35,006 bases of DNA from Calditrichia bacterium (GCA_026983775.1 JALSTK010000153.1:1-35006), one strand, 5' to 3'. Counted from the stretch's first letter, positions 17,434-26,123 are shown. Numbers and translations are program-made. The notes: generated from the sequence alone by a model not told the origin.

Positions 17434-17952
17434 ATCGGAAGTAACAAAAGCGAAAAAACAATGATCAATGAGGCCATAACCGCTCCCGAAGTACGGCTGA
17501 TTAGCGAAAACGGCGAACAGCTGGGTATTGTGGGGATTGAGGAAGCCTTAAAGAGAGCACAAGAAAGCGGATTGGACCTGGTGGAAATTGCTCCTACCGC
17601 CAAACCGCCGGTGTGTAAGATTATGGATTATGGAAAGTTTACTTACGAAAAGCAAAAAAAAGAAAAAATAAGCAAGAAAAAACAGCATGTGATCATAGTT
17701 AAAGAAATTCGCATGCGGCCCAAAACAGATACCCATGATTTGGAGTTTAAAATAAAACACGCCAGAAATTTTTTGGAACAAAAAAATAAAGTAAAATTTA
17801 CCGTTCAATTTCGCGGACGTGAGCTGGCTTATAAAGAATTTGGCGAACGCTTATTGGACAGGGTAGTGGATATGCTGAGCGATATTGCCAAGGTAGAAGG
17901 TCCGCGAAAATTCGAAGGAAGAAACATGACGATGGTCATGGTACAAAAATAG
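17434..17952 (+). CDS. infC: Translation initiation factor IF-3, probable ATC start
   Basis: The product is about 172 aa. It has the N-domain INEAITAPEVRLISENGEQLG, the DLVEIAPTAKPPVCKIMDYGKF core, the lysine-rich linker and the C-domain KEIRMRPKTDTHDLEFKIKHARNFL. IF-3 binds the 30S subunit and controls start-codon fidelity. The first ATG (17461) has no Shine-Dalgarno. A strong AAGGAG at 17421-17426 stands 7 nt before an in-frame ATC at 17434, giving an N-terminal extension GSNKSEKTMINEAI of the length seen in other IF-3 proteins. infC genes are known to use AUU or AUC starts for autoregulation, so ATC is the better call. A CTG at 17431 is a weaker alternative. Confidence 0.92.
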   Translation: MGSNKSEKTMINEAITAPEVRLISENGEQLGIVGIEEALKRAQESGLDLVEIAPTAKPPVCKIMDYGKFTYEKQKKEKISKKKQHVIIVKEIRMRPKTDTHDLEFKIKHARNFLEQKNKVKFTVQFRGRELAYKEFGERLLDRVVDMLSDIAKVEGPRKFEGRNMTMVMVQK

Positions 17953-17973
17953 AAGGAAAGGGGTGAAACAGGA

Positions 17974-18168
17974 ATGCCTAAAATGAAATCCAATCGTGGT
18001 GCAGCCAAGCGCTTTCGTGTAACGTCATCGGGCAAGATTAAGCGCCATTCATCGCATCACAGCCATATTTTAACCAAGAAATCGGCCAAACGTAAACGTA
18101 AGCTGCGTAAAGAGAGTCCGGTTTCTCAGGCGGACTCTTCGAGAGTTCATAAGATGATTCTGAAATAG
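17974..18168 (+). CDS. rpmI: 50S ribosomal protein L35
   Basis: This 64-aa basic protein begins [24 protein letters not shown], the L35 signature, and ends with the usual HKMIL. A GGGG-containing purine tract precedes the ATG. It is the middle gene of the conserved infC-rpmI-rplT operon. In other bacteria L20 represses this operon through its mRNA, but I could not identify the binding structure here. Confidence 0.97.
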   Translation: MPKMKSNRGAAKRFRVTSSGKIKRHSSHHSHILTKKSAKRKRKLRKESPVSQADSSRVHKMILK

Positions 18169-18188
18169 TAATTGAATAGGAGATAAAA

Positions 18189-18536
18189 ATGCCACGCGCT
18201 ACAAATAATGTTGCGGCCCGGCAAAGAAGAAAAAAGATTTTAAAGGCAGCAAAAGGGTACCGATTAGGAAAAAGTCGGTTATATGCCACTGCCAAAGATC
18301 AGGTTGAGAAGGGTTGGCAGTATGCCTACCGTGATCGCCGGGCAAAAAAGAGAACCTTCAGGAGGTTATGGATAACCCGAATTAATGCTGCCTGCCGTTT
18401 AAGCGGAATATCGTATTCTGTCTTTATGCAGGCCCTTAAAAAAGCCGAAGTGGATCTAAATCGAAAAGCTTTAGCCGACTTGGCGGTTCATAATCCGGAC
18501 GGTTTTGCAGAGCTTGTTAAACAAGTCACCGCTTAG
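18189..18536 (+). CDS. rplT: 50S ribosomal protein L20
   Basis: This 115-aa protein matches L20 throughout: MPRATNNVAARQRRKKILKAAKGYRLGKSRLY, AYRDRRAKKRTFRRLWITRINAA and a C-terminal globular domain. L20 is needed early in 50S assembly and is an autogenous repressor in several bacteria. AGGAGA precedes the ATG. A terminator follows 22 nt after the stop. Confidence 0.97.
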   Translation: MPRATNNVAARQRRKKILKAAKGYRLGKSRLYATAKDQVEKGWQYAYRDRRAKKRTFRRLWITRINAACRLSGISYSVFMQALKKAEVDLNRKALADLAVHNPDGFAELVKQVTA

Positions 18537-18558
18537 TTTAAATCAGCTAAAAAACTTG

Positions 18559-18591
18559 AAAGGAAGGTGCAGTTCGCGCGCTTCCTTTTTT
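18559..18591 (+). terminator. Terminator/attenuator between rplT and pheS
   Basis: AAAGGAAG at 18559-18566 pairs with CTTCCTTT at 18581-18588 and is followed by T residues. The GC-rich loop can add a few inner pairs. pheS starts 23 nt after it, leaving no room for a separate promoter, so it may act as an attenuator for pheST. Confidence 0.8.
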
Positions 18592-18613
18592 ATTATCTGA
18601 ACAGGAAATAGGA

Positions 18614-19621
18614 ATGTTGGTGAAAATAGAAGAAATCCGCAAAGCATTTGAGAAAGATATTTCATCCGTGAAGGACAGGGCGTCTTTGGAAGAACTGCGT
18701 GTAAAATATCTGGGCCGCAAAGGGCAAATCTCTTCAGCCTTCACCCTCATGCCCCAGGTACCTGCCGAACAACGCAAATCGTTCGGCCAGGGCCTTAATA
18801 TTCTCAAAAACAGGATTGAGCAGCAATACCAGGCGTTAAAAGCTTCGTTCGAGGAAACTTCCAGGGACACGGGAAGGATCGATCTTTCTTTGCCGGGTCG
18901 AAAGGGGTTTGTCGGTCGGAAACATCCCCTCGTTGCCGTTGCGGACGAAATTAAAGATATTTTTCGCGGATTCGGCTTTACAGTAGAAGACGGTCCTGAA
19001 ATCGAAACGGATTTTTATAATTTTGAAGCCCTCAATATTCCCAAAACACATCCGGCCCGTGACATGCAGGATACACTTTACATAACAGAAGATGTCGTAT
19101 TACGCACCCATACGTCTCCGGTTCAGATCCGGGTGATGCAACGACAAAAACCGCCTATCCGTATGATCGCTCCCGGCCGGGTTTACCGACGCGATACCCC
19201 GGATGCCAGTCATTCACCCTTTTTCCATCAGGTAGAAGGGTTGGCCGTGGGTAAAGATGTCACCTTTGCCGATTTAAAAGGAATTATTCAGGCTTTTGCC
19301 CACAGGATGTTCGGCAAGGATATAAATGTACGCTTTCGTCCCAGTTTTTTCCCTTTCACGGAACCCAGTGCAGAATATGATTTCAGTTGCGTGTTTTGCA
19401 GGGGAGAAGGTTGCCGGGTGTGTAAACATACCGGTTGGATGGAAATTTCAGGGGCGGGCATGGTGCACCCGAATGTCTTCCGGGCAGTGGGCATCGATCC
19501 GGAAGAATATACAGGGTATGCCTTCGGTATGGGAATCGACCGTATTGCCATGTTAAAATACGGTATCGACGATATCCGTTTATTTTTTGAGAACGACTTG
19601 CGATTTCTTACACAATTTTAG
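18614..19621 (+). CDS. pheS: Phenylalanyl-tRNA synthetase alpha subunit
   Basis: The 335-aa catalytic subunit has an N-terminal coiled coil (about 1-90), HPLVAVADEIKDIFRGFGF, motif 2 (GRVYRRDTPDASHSPFFHQVEGL), a CVFCRGEGCRVCKHTGW cysteine-rich segment and motif 3 (GYAFGMGIDRIAMLKYGIDDIR). It works as an alpha2-beta2 tetramer with PheT. AGGAAATAGGA precedes the ATG. pheT follows after 15 nt. Confidence 0.97.
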   Translation: MLVKIEEIRKAFEKDISSVKDRASLEELRVKYLGRKGQISSAFTLMPQVPAEQRKSFGQGLNILKNRIEQQYQALKASFEETSRDTGRIDLSLPGRKGFVGRKHPLVAVADEIKDIFRGFGFTVEDGPEIETDFYNFEALNIPKTHPARDMQDTLYITEDVVLRTHTSPVQIRVMQRQKPPIRMIAPGRVYRRDTPDASHSPFFHQVEGLAVGKDVTFADLKGIIQAFAHRMFGKDINVRFRPSFFPFTEPSAEYDFSCVFCRGEGCRVCKHTGWMEISGAGMVHPNVFRAVGIDPEEYTGYAFGMGIDRIAMLKYGIDDIRLFFENDLRFLTQF

Positions 19622-19636
19622 CGGACACAGGTAATA

Positions 19637-22018
19637 ATGCGAATTACGTACAGTTGGTTGAAAGATTATATTCATTTTGAAGAAAACCCTTTTGCCCTGG
19701 CCGATAAACTGACCAATGTCGGTTTTGAAGTCGAAGAGATTATCCCCCTCGTGCAGCCGTTCAGGGGAGTAGTCGTTGCGAAAGTCGAAAAGGTAAGCAA
19801 GCACCCGGATGCCGATAAATTACGGGTATGCAAGGTTTCGGACGGCAAGGAATCGTTCCAGGTAATTTGCGGTGCCCCCAATGTAGCAGCCGGCCAATAT
19901 GTACCTTTTGCCAAAGTCGGGGCGCACTTACCGGGTGACTTCAAGATTAAAAAAGCCCGCATTCGCGGCATTGAATCGTTTGGTATGATCTGTTCCAAAG
20001 AAGAATTGGGCCTTGAAAAACAGTCGGATGGAATCTGGCCTTTTGACGAAAAGTATCCCTTAGGAGCCGATGTCTATCAATTATTGGCCGAAAAACAGGA
20101 TTATATTTATGATTTTTTCATCACACCCAATCGACCGGATTGCTTGAGTGCCATCGGTATAGCGAGAGAAATAGCCGCCATTACCGGACTTCCGTTACGG
20201 ATGCCCAAAGTGAATTTAAGCTCGGTCGTGAGCAATCACTCTCATCCGCTTCCAAAAGTAACGATCGAAGATTCGGATGGATGCCCGCGCTATTCGGCCC
20301 GGATCATACGTAATGTTGAAATTGGGCCTTCCCCGCAATGGATGCAGGAACGTCTTGAAGCCTGCGGAATTCGTCCCATCAATAATATCGTAGATATTAC
20401 CAATTATGTTTTGATGGAGTATGGACAGCCTTTACACGCCTTTGATTTACGCCAGATTAAGGGCGGGGAAATTATTGTGCGCAGTAGTCGACCAAATGAG
20501 AAATTCATCACTCTGGACGATAAGGAAAGGATTCTTCCCGAATCCACTGTTCTCATCTGTGACCGGGAACGGGCCGTAGCCATCGGCGGCATAATGGGAG
20601 GACAGAATTCCGAAGTTTCTTCGACCACCAAGGATATTCTGCTCGAAAGCGCTTATTTTAAACCGACCCGGATTGCCTTTTCCAGTAAAAAATTGGGATT
20701 AAGTTCCGAAGCTTCCCAGCGCTTCGAGCGTGGAGTAGACCCTAATGGCATTATGGAGGCTTCCGACCGCGCCGCAGCTTTAATGGCCGAACTGGCCAGG
20801 GGTGAGATAGATCAGAGCGTCACAGATGTGTATCCTGTAAGGATAGAACCTAAATCGATCCGTTTCCGACCGGAGCGCATAAACCGGGTGCTGGGCAGTC
20901 ACATAGCAGAGGATAAAATTGTAACTTTGCTGGAAGGACTGGGTTTGTCTATAAAAGGAGGATTCGTAACCGTACCGACTTTCCGGGTTGATTTGTCTCA
21001 GGAAATCGATTTGGCCGAAGAAGTGGCCCGTCTTCTTAACTATGCCAATCTGCCCACCCATCATTCCGTTCAGATTCGCTATGATTTGGAAGAAACAAGC
21101 TCGGACCGCTTACTTGCATTTCTGAGGGATGAATTGATTCATCTCGGTTTGCAGGAAGTTTTTACCAATAGTATGCTGAAAGAGTCGGAAGCGGAACTGT
21201 TTCAGAACGGAAAAAATATTCGTATTCTTAATCCGATTAGCGATGATATGACCACCATGCGCCCCTCTCTTCTTCCCGGGCTCTTGAAGGCGGTGGCCTA
21301 CAATGTGAATCGAAATATGTCTGATGGGCGCTTCTTTGAAATCGGGCGTATCTTTACCAATTACCAGGAAAATGAATTACCGCAACAGCCCTATGCGCTG
21401 GCTGTGGTAATTACAGGCCGCCGCTACCCGGAATCCTGGAACAATCCGCAGGAGGTGGTCGACTTTTATGACATCAAAGGATATGTGGAAAATTTTTTGA
21501 GTAAAATATTTCTTGACAACTTTCATTTTATTTTATATGATAAAGATAGTTACATGGCAAAAGGTGAAACCATTTCAATTGAAACGGGTCAGCACCGGAT
21601 TGGGCTCTGCGGAAAGATTTCACCCGAAATTGTCAGGTTCTTTGACGTCAATCAGGATGTATATGGATTTGAGCTCAATATCGACTTACTGGCCGGTTTT
21701 TTGAACCAGAGTAGACCCTATAAGCCCATTGCTCGTTTTCCTTATTCCGAGCGGGATATGGCCCTTGTAGTCGATCAATCCGTGCCTGCGGAAGAGATAT
21801 TATCTTTCATCAGGCGGACGGGAGGCAAACTGTTACATTTTACAGATGTTTTCGATGTGTATGAAGGTGATAAAATTCCCGCCGGGAAAAAGAGCCTGGC
21901 CATTCGCATGCGTTTTCAGTCCATGGAAAAGACATTGAGTGACAAGGAAGTAGATAAAATATTTCATAAAATTATAAAAGAATGTGGAAAACAGTTTCAG
22001 GCAAGCTTACGGAAATAA
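19637..22018 (+). CDS. pheT: Phenylalanyl-tRNA synthetase beta subunit
   Basis: The 793-aa product has the full PheT domain order: an N-terminal EMAP-like tRNA-binding domain (VAKVEKVSKHPDADKLRVCKV and GAPNVAAGQ, about 40-150), B3/B4 editing region, B5 domain, a catalytic-like core (TMRPSLLPGLLKAVAYNVNR) and the C-terminal FDX-ACB anticodon-binding domain (RFPYSERDMALVV to the end). Length is normal. It recognises tRNA-Phe and edits misacylated Tyr. The stop codon is followed after 3 nt by the start of the coiled-coil gene, so translation of the two may be coupled. Confidence 0.97.
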   Translation: MRITYSWLKDYIHFEENPFALADKLTNVGFEVEEIIPLVQPFRGVVVAKVEKVSKHPDADKLRVCKVSDGKESFQVICGAPNVAAGQYVPFAKVGAHLPGDFKIKKARIRGIESFGMICSKEELGLEKQSDGIWPFDEKYPLGADVYQLLAEKQDYIYDFFITPNRPDCLSAIGIAREIAAITGLPLRMPKVNLSSVVSNHSHPLPKVTIEDSDGCPRYSARIIRNVEIGPSPQWMQERLEACGIRPINNIVDITNYVLMEYGQPLHAFDLRQIKGGEIIVRSSRPNEKFITLDDKERILPESTVLICDRERAVAIGGIMGGQNSEVSSTTKDILLESAYFKPTRIAFSSKKLGLSSEASQRFERGVDPNGIMEASDRAAALMAELARGEIDQSVTDVYPVRIEPKSIRFRPERINRVLGSHIAEDKIVTLLEGLGLSIKGGFVTVPTFRVDLSQEIDLAEEVARLLNYANLPTHHSVQIRYDLEETSSDRLLAFLRDELIHLGLQEVFTNSMLKESEAELFQNGKNIRILNPISDDMTTMRPSLLPGLLKAVAYNVNRNMSDGRFFEIGRIFTNYQENELPQQPYALAVVITGRRYPESWNNPQEVVDFYDIKGYVENFLSKIFLDNFHFILYDKDSYMAKGETISIETGQHRIGLCGKISPEIVRFFDVNQDVYGFELNIDLLAGFLNQSRPYKPIARFPYSERDMALVVDQSVPAEEILSFIRRTGGKLLHFTDVFDVYEGDKIPAGKKSLAIRMRFQSMEKTLSDKEVDKIFHKIIKECGKQFQASLRK

Positions 22019-22021
22019 TTG

Positions 22022-22321
22022 ATGGTACATATAGAACAAATTGAAAAACTGCAACATTTAGCGATTGAATTGGTGGACCGATATCGTGAGTTACGATTTC
22101 GGTATATAAGTCTGCAACGTGAGAATGCCGAATTAAAAGCGGAAATTGAAAAAATAGAAAAATCGAAAGGTGAAATTGTTCGTCCGAATTCACAAGTTGA
22201 GACCTTAAAAAAAGAAAATAAAAAATTGAAACAAAAACATCAGACTGTGCGTTCTCAATTAACAGAGCTGATGACGGAATTGCAGAATTCTCAAACAAAG
22301 TTTAGTGGTGTTGATTCATAG
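22022..22321 (+). CDS. Small coiled-coil protein, possible ZapB-like partner of ZapA
   Basis: The product is about 99 aa, rich in Glu, Lys and Leu. It has two heptad-like segments (about 15-50 and 60-92) and neither a signal peptide nor a membrane segment. I cannot assign a named family by reading. It begins 4 nt after the pheT stop (ATG 22022; a TTG at 22019 is in frame). It ends 16 nt before zapA. Position beside zapA and a short coiled-coil build suggest a ZapB-like cell-division accessory factor, which is an inference from context only. Confidence 0.8.
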   Translation: MVHIEQIEKLQHLAIELVDRYRELRFRYISLQRENAELKAEIEKIEKSKGEIVRPNSQVETLKKENKKLKQKHQTVRSQLTELMTELQNSQTKFSGVDS

Positions 22322-22337
22322 TTAAGGACATGAAAAG

Positions 22338-22625
22338 ATGACTCCTGGTCAAGTGCGGGTAAACATATTTGGCACTGATTATACGCTTATTTCGGATAAT
22401 AATGATAACTATGTTCGGGAAGTCGCCCGCTACATAGATGATAAAATGCGAGAAATAGATAAGAATCAGGCAATAAATTCAGCAACAAAGATTGCCGTAC
22501 TGGCGGCATTAAATATTGCTGATGAATTATTCCAGGAGCGTCAGTATAGAAAAAAACTCGTTGATCAACTTAACGAAGAGGCAAAAAAGGTAAACCAAAA
22601 TATTCTGGAATTATTTGAAGAGTAG
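22338..22625 (+). CDS. zapA: Cell division protein ZapA
   Basis: This 95-aa product has the ZapA pattern: an N-terminal beta segment VRVNIFGTDYTLISDNN, then YVREVARYIDDKMREI, ATKIAVLAALNIADELF and a C-terminal coiled coil. ZapA binds FtsZ filaments and promotes bundling at the division site. Length is typical. It is followed directly by the structured RNA at 22643-22815, matching the well-known zapA-6S RNA neighbourhood. Confidence 0.92.
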   Translation: MTPGQVRVNIFGTDYTLISDNNDNYVREVARYIDDKMREIDKNQAINSATKIAVLAALNIADELFQERQYRKKLVDQLNEEAKKVNQNILELFEE

Positions 22626-22642
22626 GTTTATCGCAACCCTAT

Positions 22643-22815
22643 AAACCCTGTATCCTATACGCGGAAATATAGGACCAACACCATTAAACCAGGGAACTGG
22701 ACTCCGGGCGTTGATTGCATGCCCCTTAAGCGGGGAAGCATGGCCCGTCCGGGAGGTGCCCATAATGCTTTGATTGAGGTTCTAGGAAACGCGTTTTAAG
22801 ATACAGGGTTTTTTT
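22643..22815 (+). ncRNA. ssrS: Probable 6S RNA
   Basis: The 5' segment AAACCCTGTATC (22643-22654) pairs perfectly over 12 bp with GATACAGGGTTT (22800-22811), and a T-run follows to 22815. Inside are a hairpin TCCTATA/TATAGGA (22653-22659 with 22668-22674) and an irregular rod: CGGGC/GCCCG (22705-22709 with 22743-22747), ATGC/GCAT and CCC/GGG. A roughly 173-nt rod with paired ends, an interior open region and a location between zapA and rny all match 6S RNA, which binds sigma-70 RNA polymerase by mimicking an open promoter. No covariance search was possible. Confidence 0.72.
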
Positions 22816-22845
22816 ATTTCGGAAATTTGGAAGTGAGGAATATGA

Positions 22846-24402
22846 ATGTCAGTAATTGAAATTGTAATTATTGCCGTGATCAGCTTTGCAGCTTTTCTAT
22901 TGGGTTGGATCGCCAGCTCGGCTCTTGGCAAAAAAGGGATTGTAGCAGCCCGTCAAAAAGCCAAAAAAATTATTGAAGAGGCTCAGGGCGAAATTGAGGA
23001 TGCCAAAAAAGAGAAACTAATTGAGGCCGAAGAAGAAATTTTTCAAAAACGGCAAAACCTGGAAGAAGAATACCGGAATCGTAAAAATGCGATTAAAAAT
23101 CTTGAGACGGAATTAAATACCAAAGAAAATAATTTGGATCGTAAAGCAGACCTGATCTCCAAAAAAGAGCGGGATATTTTTTTACAGCAACGGGAAATTA
23201 AAAATCGTGAGAATCAACTTAATGTCCGCCAACTCAAACTAGAAAAATTGTTGAGTGAAGAAAACGAACGACTGGAACGTATATCCGGACTTACAGGCGA
23301 ACAGGCCAAGAAGATTTTAATGGATAATATGATTGAGACAGCCCGTAAAGAAGCCGCCGGAACGGTTTATAAAATTATGGATGATGCCCGTAAAGAGGCC
23401 AGAGCTAAGGCTAAAAATGTCATCATTTCCGCTATGGAACAAACAGCCACCGATCATGCGGTGGAATCCACCGTGGCTATCGTTTCCCTGCCATCGGATG
23501 ATATGAAGGGAAGAATTATCGGCAGGGAAGGCCGAAACATCCGTTCCTTTGAAATTGTAACCGGAATTGATGTTATTGTCGATGATACACCGGAAGCGGT
23601 CATTTTAAGCGGATACGATCCTTATCGACGTGAACTGGCGCGAATTACCATGGAAAAGTTGGTTAGCGACGGACGAATTCATCCCGGCAGAATCGAAGAA
23701 ACCTATGAAAAAACAGTTCAGGAAATGCATGAATATCTAACGGAACTGGGGGAACAGGCCCTGATTGAGACCGGTGTTCACGGCTTGCATTCCGACTTGA
23801 TTAATTTGCTTGGAAAGCTTCGTTTCCGTACCAGCTACGGACAGAATGTCCTGCAACATAGTAAAGAGGTGGCTATGATAGCCGGAATTATGGCTGCGGA
23901 ATTAGGCCTGGACGATCATATGGCCAAGCGTGCCGGCATCCTGCACGATATAGGTAGGTCCACGGATCGCCACTCCGAAGGAAGCCATTGTCAAATCGGC
24001 TATGAAATCGCCAAAAAATATGGTGAAAATCCCATCGTATTAAATGCGATCCAGAGTCACCACGGCGAAGCCGAACCCATTTCGCCGATTTCGATTCTGG
24101 TACAGATCGCCAATGATATCAGCCGCTCACGACCCGGAGCCAGAAGAGAAGTAATTGAGAATTTTGTAAGACGTATGCAATCCATGGAAGAAATTGCGGA
24201 AGCCTGCGAAGGGGTTAAAGCGGCTTATGCTATTCAGGCCGGTAAAGAGGTGCGGGTCATCGTAGACCATGAAAAGATTAGTGATGCCAATAGTTTTCAG
24301 TTAGTGAAGGATATTGCTCAAAGGATTCAAAGTGAAATCGAATATCCCGGTCAGGTGAAGGTTACCGCCATACGGGAGTTCCGTTCCATTGATTTTGCAT
24401 AG
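22846..24402 (+). CDS. rny: Ribonuclease Y
   Basis: The 518-aa membrane-anchored endoribonuclease has an N-terminal transmembrane helix (about 3-23), a long charged coiled coil (about 35-170), a KH domain (VSLPSDDMKGRIIGREGRNIRSFE) and an HD domain with His367-Asp368 in GILHDIGR. The C-terminal domain ends VTAIREFRS. It initiates mRNA decay at the membrane. The KH and HD signatures are intact and the length is standard. GAGG stands 7 nt before the ATG at 22846. It lies immediately behind the 6S-like RNA. Confidence 0.96.
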   Translation: MSVIEIVIIAVISFAAFLLGWIASSALGKKGIVAARQKAKKIIEEAQGEIEDAKKEKLIEAEEEIFQKRQNLEEEYRNRKNAIKNLETELNTKENNLDRKADLISKKERDIFLQQREIKNRENQLNVRQLKLEKLLSEENERLERISGLTGEQAKKILMDNMIETARKEAAGTVYKIMDDARKEARAKAKNVIISAMEQTATDHAVESTVAIVSLPSDDMKGRIIGREGRNIRSFEIVTGIDVIVDDTPEAVILSGYDPYRRELARITMEKLVSDGRIHPGRIEETYEKTVQEMHEYLTELGEQALIETGVHGLHSDLINLLGKLRFRTSYGQNVLQHSKEVAMIAGIMAAELGLDDHMAKRAGILHDIGRSTDRHSEGSHCQIGYEIAKKYGENPIVLNAIQSHHGEAEPISPISILVQIANDISRSRPGARREVIENFVRRMQSMEEIAEACEGVKAAYAIQAGKEVRVIVDHEKISDANSFQLVKDIAQRIQSEIEYPGQVKVTAIREFRSIDFA

Positions 24403-24420
24403 CATATATAGGAGTTACGA

Positions 24421-25317
24421 ATGGCCAATGATAAAATTCTGGACGGCAAAGAGGTAGCGAGGTCCGTAACCGAGCGTTTAAAACATCAGGTACAATTTTT
24501 AAAAAATCATCGGATCAACTCTAAATTGGTCGTTATATTGGTGGGCAATGATCCGGCTTCCAGGATATATGTGCGCAGAAAGGGCAAGGCCTGTGAACAG
24601 TTATCCATCTCTTCGGAAACCATTTTCTTACCGGAGAATATAAAGGAAAAAGAATTAATTTCCAAAATTGAAGAGCTGAATCATGATCCCGCAACAAATG
24701 GTATCCTGGTTCAGTTACCCTTGCCTCCACAAATCGATGAAAAAAAAATCATTGAACTGATAGACCCCACGAAAGATGTGGATTGTTTCCACCCGGTTAA
24801 TATCGGCAGATTGGTCAGCGGCCATCCCTATGTTCTTCCCTGTACACCGGCGGGTATCCTGGAAATTCTTAAATACTATAGGATTGACACGGAAGGTAAA
24901 CACGCCGTAGTCCTCGGGCGGAGTAATATTGTAGGCAAACCGATGGCCAATATGTTACTCCAAAAGAATCCTTCGGCCAATGCAACGGTAACGGTAGTTC
25001 ATAGCAGAAGTAAACATATAGCTTCCCTGACATCCGATGCCGACATTCTGATAGCTGCCATTGGCAAAGCACACTTTGTAAACAGTGAGATGGTGAAAGA
25101 GGGCAGTGTGGTTATTGATGTGGGTATAAATCGAGTGGAAGCCGATACGGAAAAAGGGTACAGGCTGGTCGGCGATGTTGATTTTGAATCCGTTCTCCCC
25201 AAAGTAAGTAAAATCACACCGGTACCCGGCGGGGTGGGTCCCATGACCATTGCCATGCTGATGCAGAACACCTTAACTGCTGTGGCTACCCAAAATGGAA
25301 TTCTCTTACCGCAATAA
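24421..25317 (+). CDS. folD: Bifunctional methylenetetrahydrofolate dehydrogenase/cyclohydrolase
   Basis: This 298-aa enzyme interconverts methylene-, methenyl- and 10-formyl-tetrahydrofolate. Tyr50 and Lys54 in IYVRRKGKACEQL match the catalytic pair. PTKDVDCFHPVNIGRL, VLGRSNIVGKPMANMLL (NADP site) and VPGGVGPMTIAMLMQNT are complete. AGGAG precedes the ATG by a short spacer. The last 23 nt overlap the next gene in another frame. Confidence 0.97.
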   Translation: MANDKILDGKEVARSVTERLKHQVQFLKNHRINSKLVVILVGNDPASRIYVRRKGKACEQLSISSETIFLPENIKEKELISKIEELNHDPATNGILVQLPLPPQIDEKKIIELIDPTKDVDCFHPVNIGRLVSGHPYVLPCTPAGILEILKYYRIDTEGKHAVVLGRSNIVGKPMANMLLQKNPSANATVTVVHSRSKHIASLTSDADILIAAIGKAHFVNSEMVKEGSVVIDVGINRVEADTEKGYRLVGDVDFESVLPKVSKITPVPGGVGPMTIAMLMQNTLTAVATQNGILLPQ

Positions 25318-26086
25318 TCACGTGCGATTGGGTATTGCCAATTCGATCGCTTCTAAAAATAACTTTGATTGGCTGACAACGATTCGCTATGCCAAAGAGT
25401 TGGCGCTTTCCCTCATTCAGTTTTATATTTCTCAAAAAGAGTTAGCCTCCTCTTTTCAGGAAATTCGCTTCCGGTGGAATTTCGATACCAACGCTTTTTT
25501 TCATCTTGCCAAAGGCGCCGATTCCCGGCAGTTAGAAGACAGTTTCCGGTTTATAACCGGACTCTCCGTTCATCCCGTGATTCTTAGCCACGAAGTCGAT
25601 ATAAATAAAGAGGTATTAAAGAAATTTACTTCATCAAACGGGATCTTTGCTATTGAAAATGATACTTCGGACAGGCTAAATCTAAATACATACTTCAACT
25701 TAATTCAACAGTTACCATCAATTATTAAAAGTAACAGGATATATTTTGCGGTTTTGGATATTCCCCGGTTCTTTAATCAATACGCTTCTCACTTTTCCAT
25801 AGAAGAAATTTCGGAAACAATAAAAAACACCTTGAAGTATGTTCAACGTAATAACATTCCCATTATTTTTCATATGATTGACGTGAAATCGGTTTCCGCA
25901 GGCAGAGAGGATTGGACGGCTCTGTTTCAGGGCTGCCTTCCCTGGGATGAAATATTGAGCTATGCCTTATCCATTCGTTGTCCGATCAAAGCCTTTATCA
26001 TGGAATATGAAGATTTTAGTCTGACCCGGGAGTCTATTTATAATTTAAAGAAGTGGTCTTTGCGAAACAATTTACTTCTAAGATGA
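25295..26086 (+). CDS. Unknown protein, possible xylose isomerase-like TIM barrel
   Basis: The 263-aa product is not assigned to a named family. The order of segments resembles AP-endonuclease-2/xylose-isomerase-like TIM barrels: an opening LGIANSIASKNNFDWLTTIRYAKELALSLIQFY, then GIFAIENDTS (a strand ending in Glu), YFAVLDIPRFFNQYA (where family members have an LDxGH-like strand) and IIFHMIDVKSV followed by GCLPWDEIL. The usual metal-binding His after the Asp is absent, so catalysis may be lost or changed. ATG 25295 lies inside folD and has no clear Shine-Dalgarno; GTG 25322 and TTG 25328 are alternative starts. Translational coupling to folD is likely. Confidence 0.7.
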   Translation: MEFSYRNNHVRLGIANSIASKNNFDWLTTIRYAKELALSLIQFYISQKELASSFQEIRFRWNFDTNAFFHLAKGADSRQLEDSFRFITGLSVHPVILSHEVDINKEVLKKFTSSNGIFAIENDTSDRLNLNTYFNLIQQLPSIIKSNRIYFAVLDIPRFFNQYASHFSIEEISETIKNTLKYVQRNNIPIIFHMIDVKSVSAGREDWTALFQGCLPWDEILSYALSIRCPIKAFIMEYEDFSLTRESIYNLKKWSLRNNLLLR

Positions 26087-26123
26087 GTTAATAAACAATG
26101 AAATCCTTTTTTGGAGAAAATGA

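Noticed and set aside
17461-17463. ATG 17461 as the infC start
   Set aside because: It has no Shine-Dalgarno and gives a short N-terminus. ATC 17434 is better placed, though the ATG cannot be fully excluded.
15430-18613. T-box riboswitches before thrS or pheS
   Set aside because: No AGGGTGGNACCGCG-like antiterminator sequence is present in either leader.
22643-22815. SRP RNA, tmRNA or RNase P RNA in the zapA-rny gap
   Set aside because: The SRP GGAAG/AGCA apical loop pair, a tRNA-like end with a tag ORF and the RNase P core motifs are all missing. Paired ends plus location fit 6S better.
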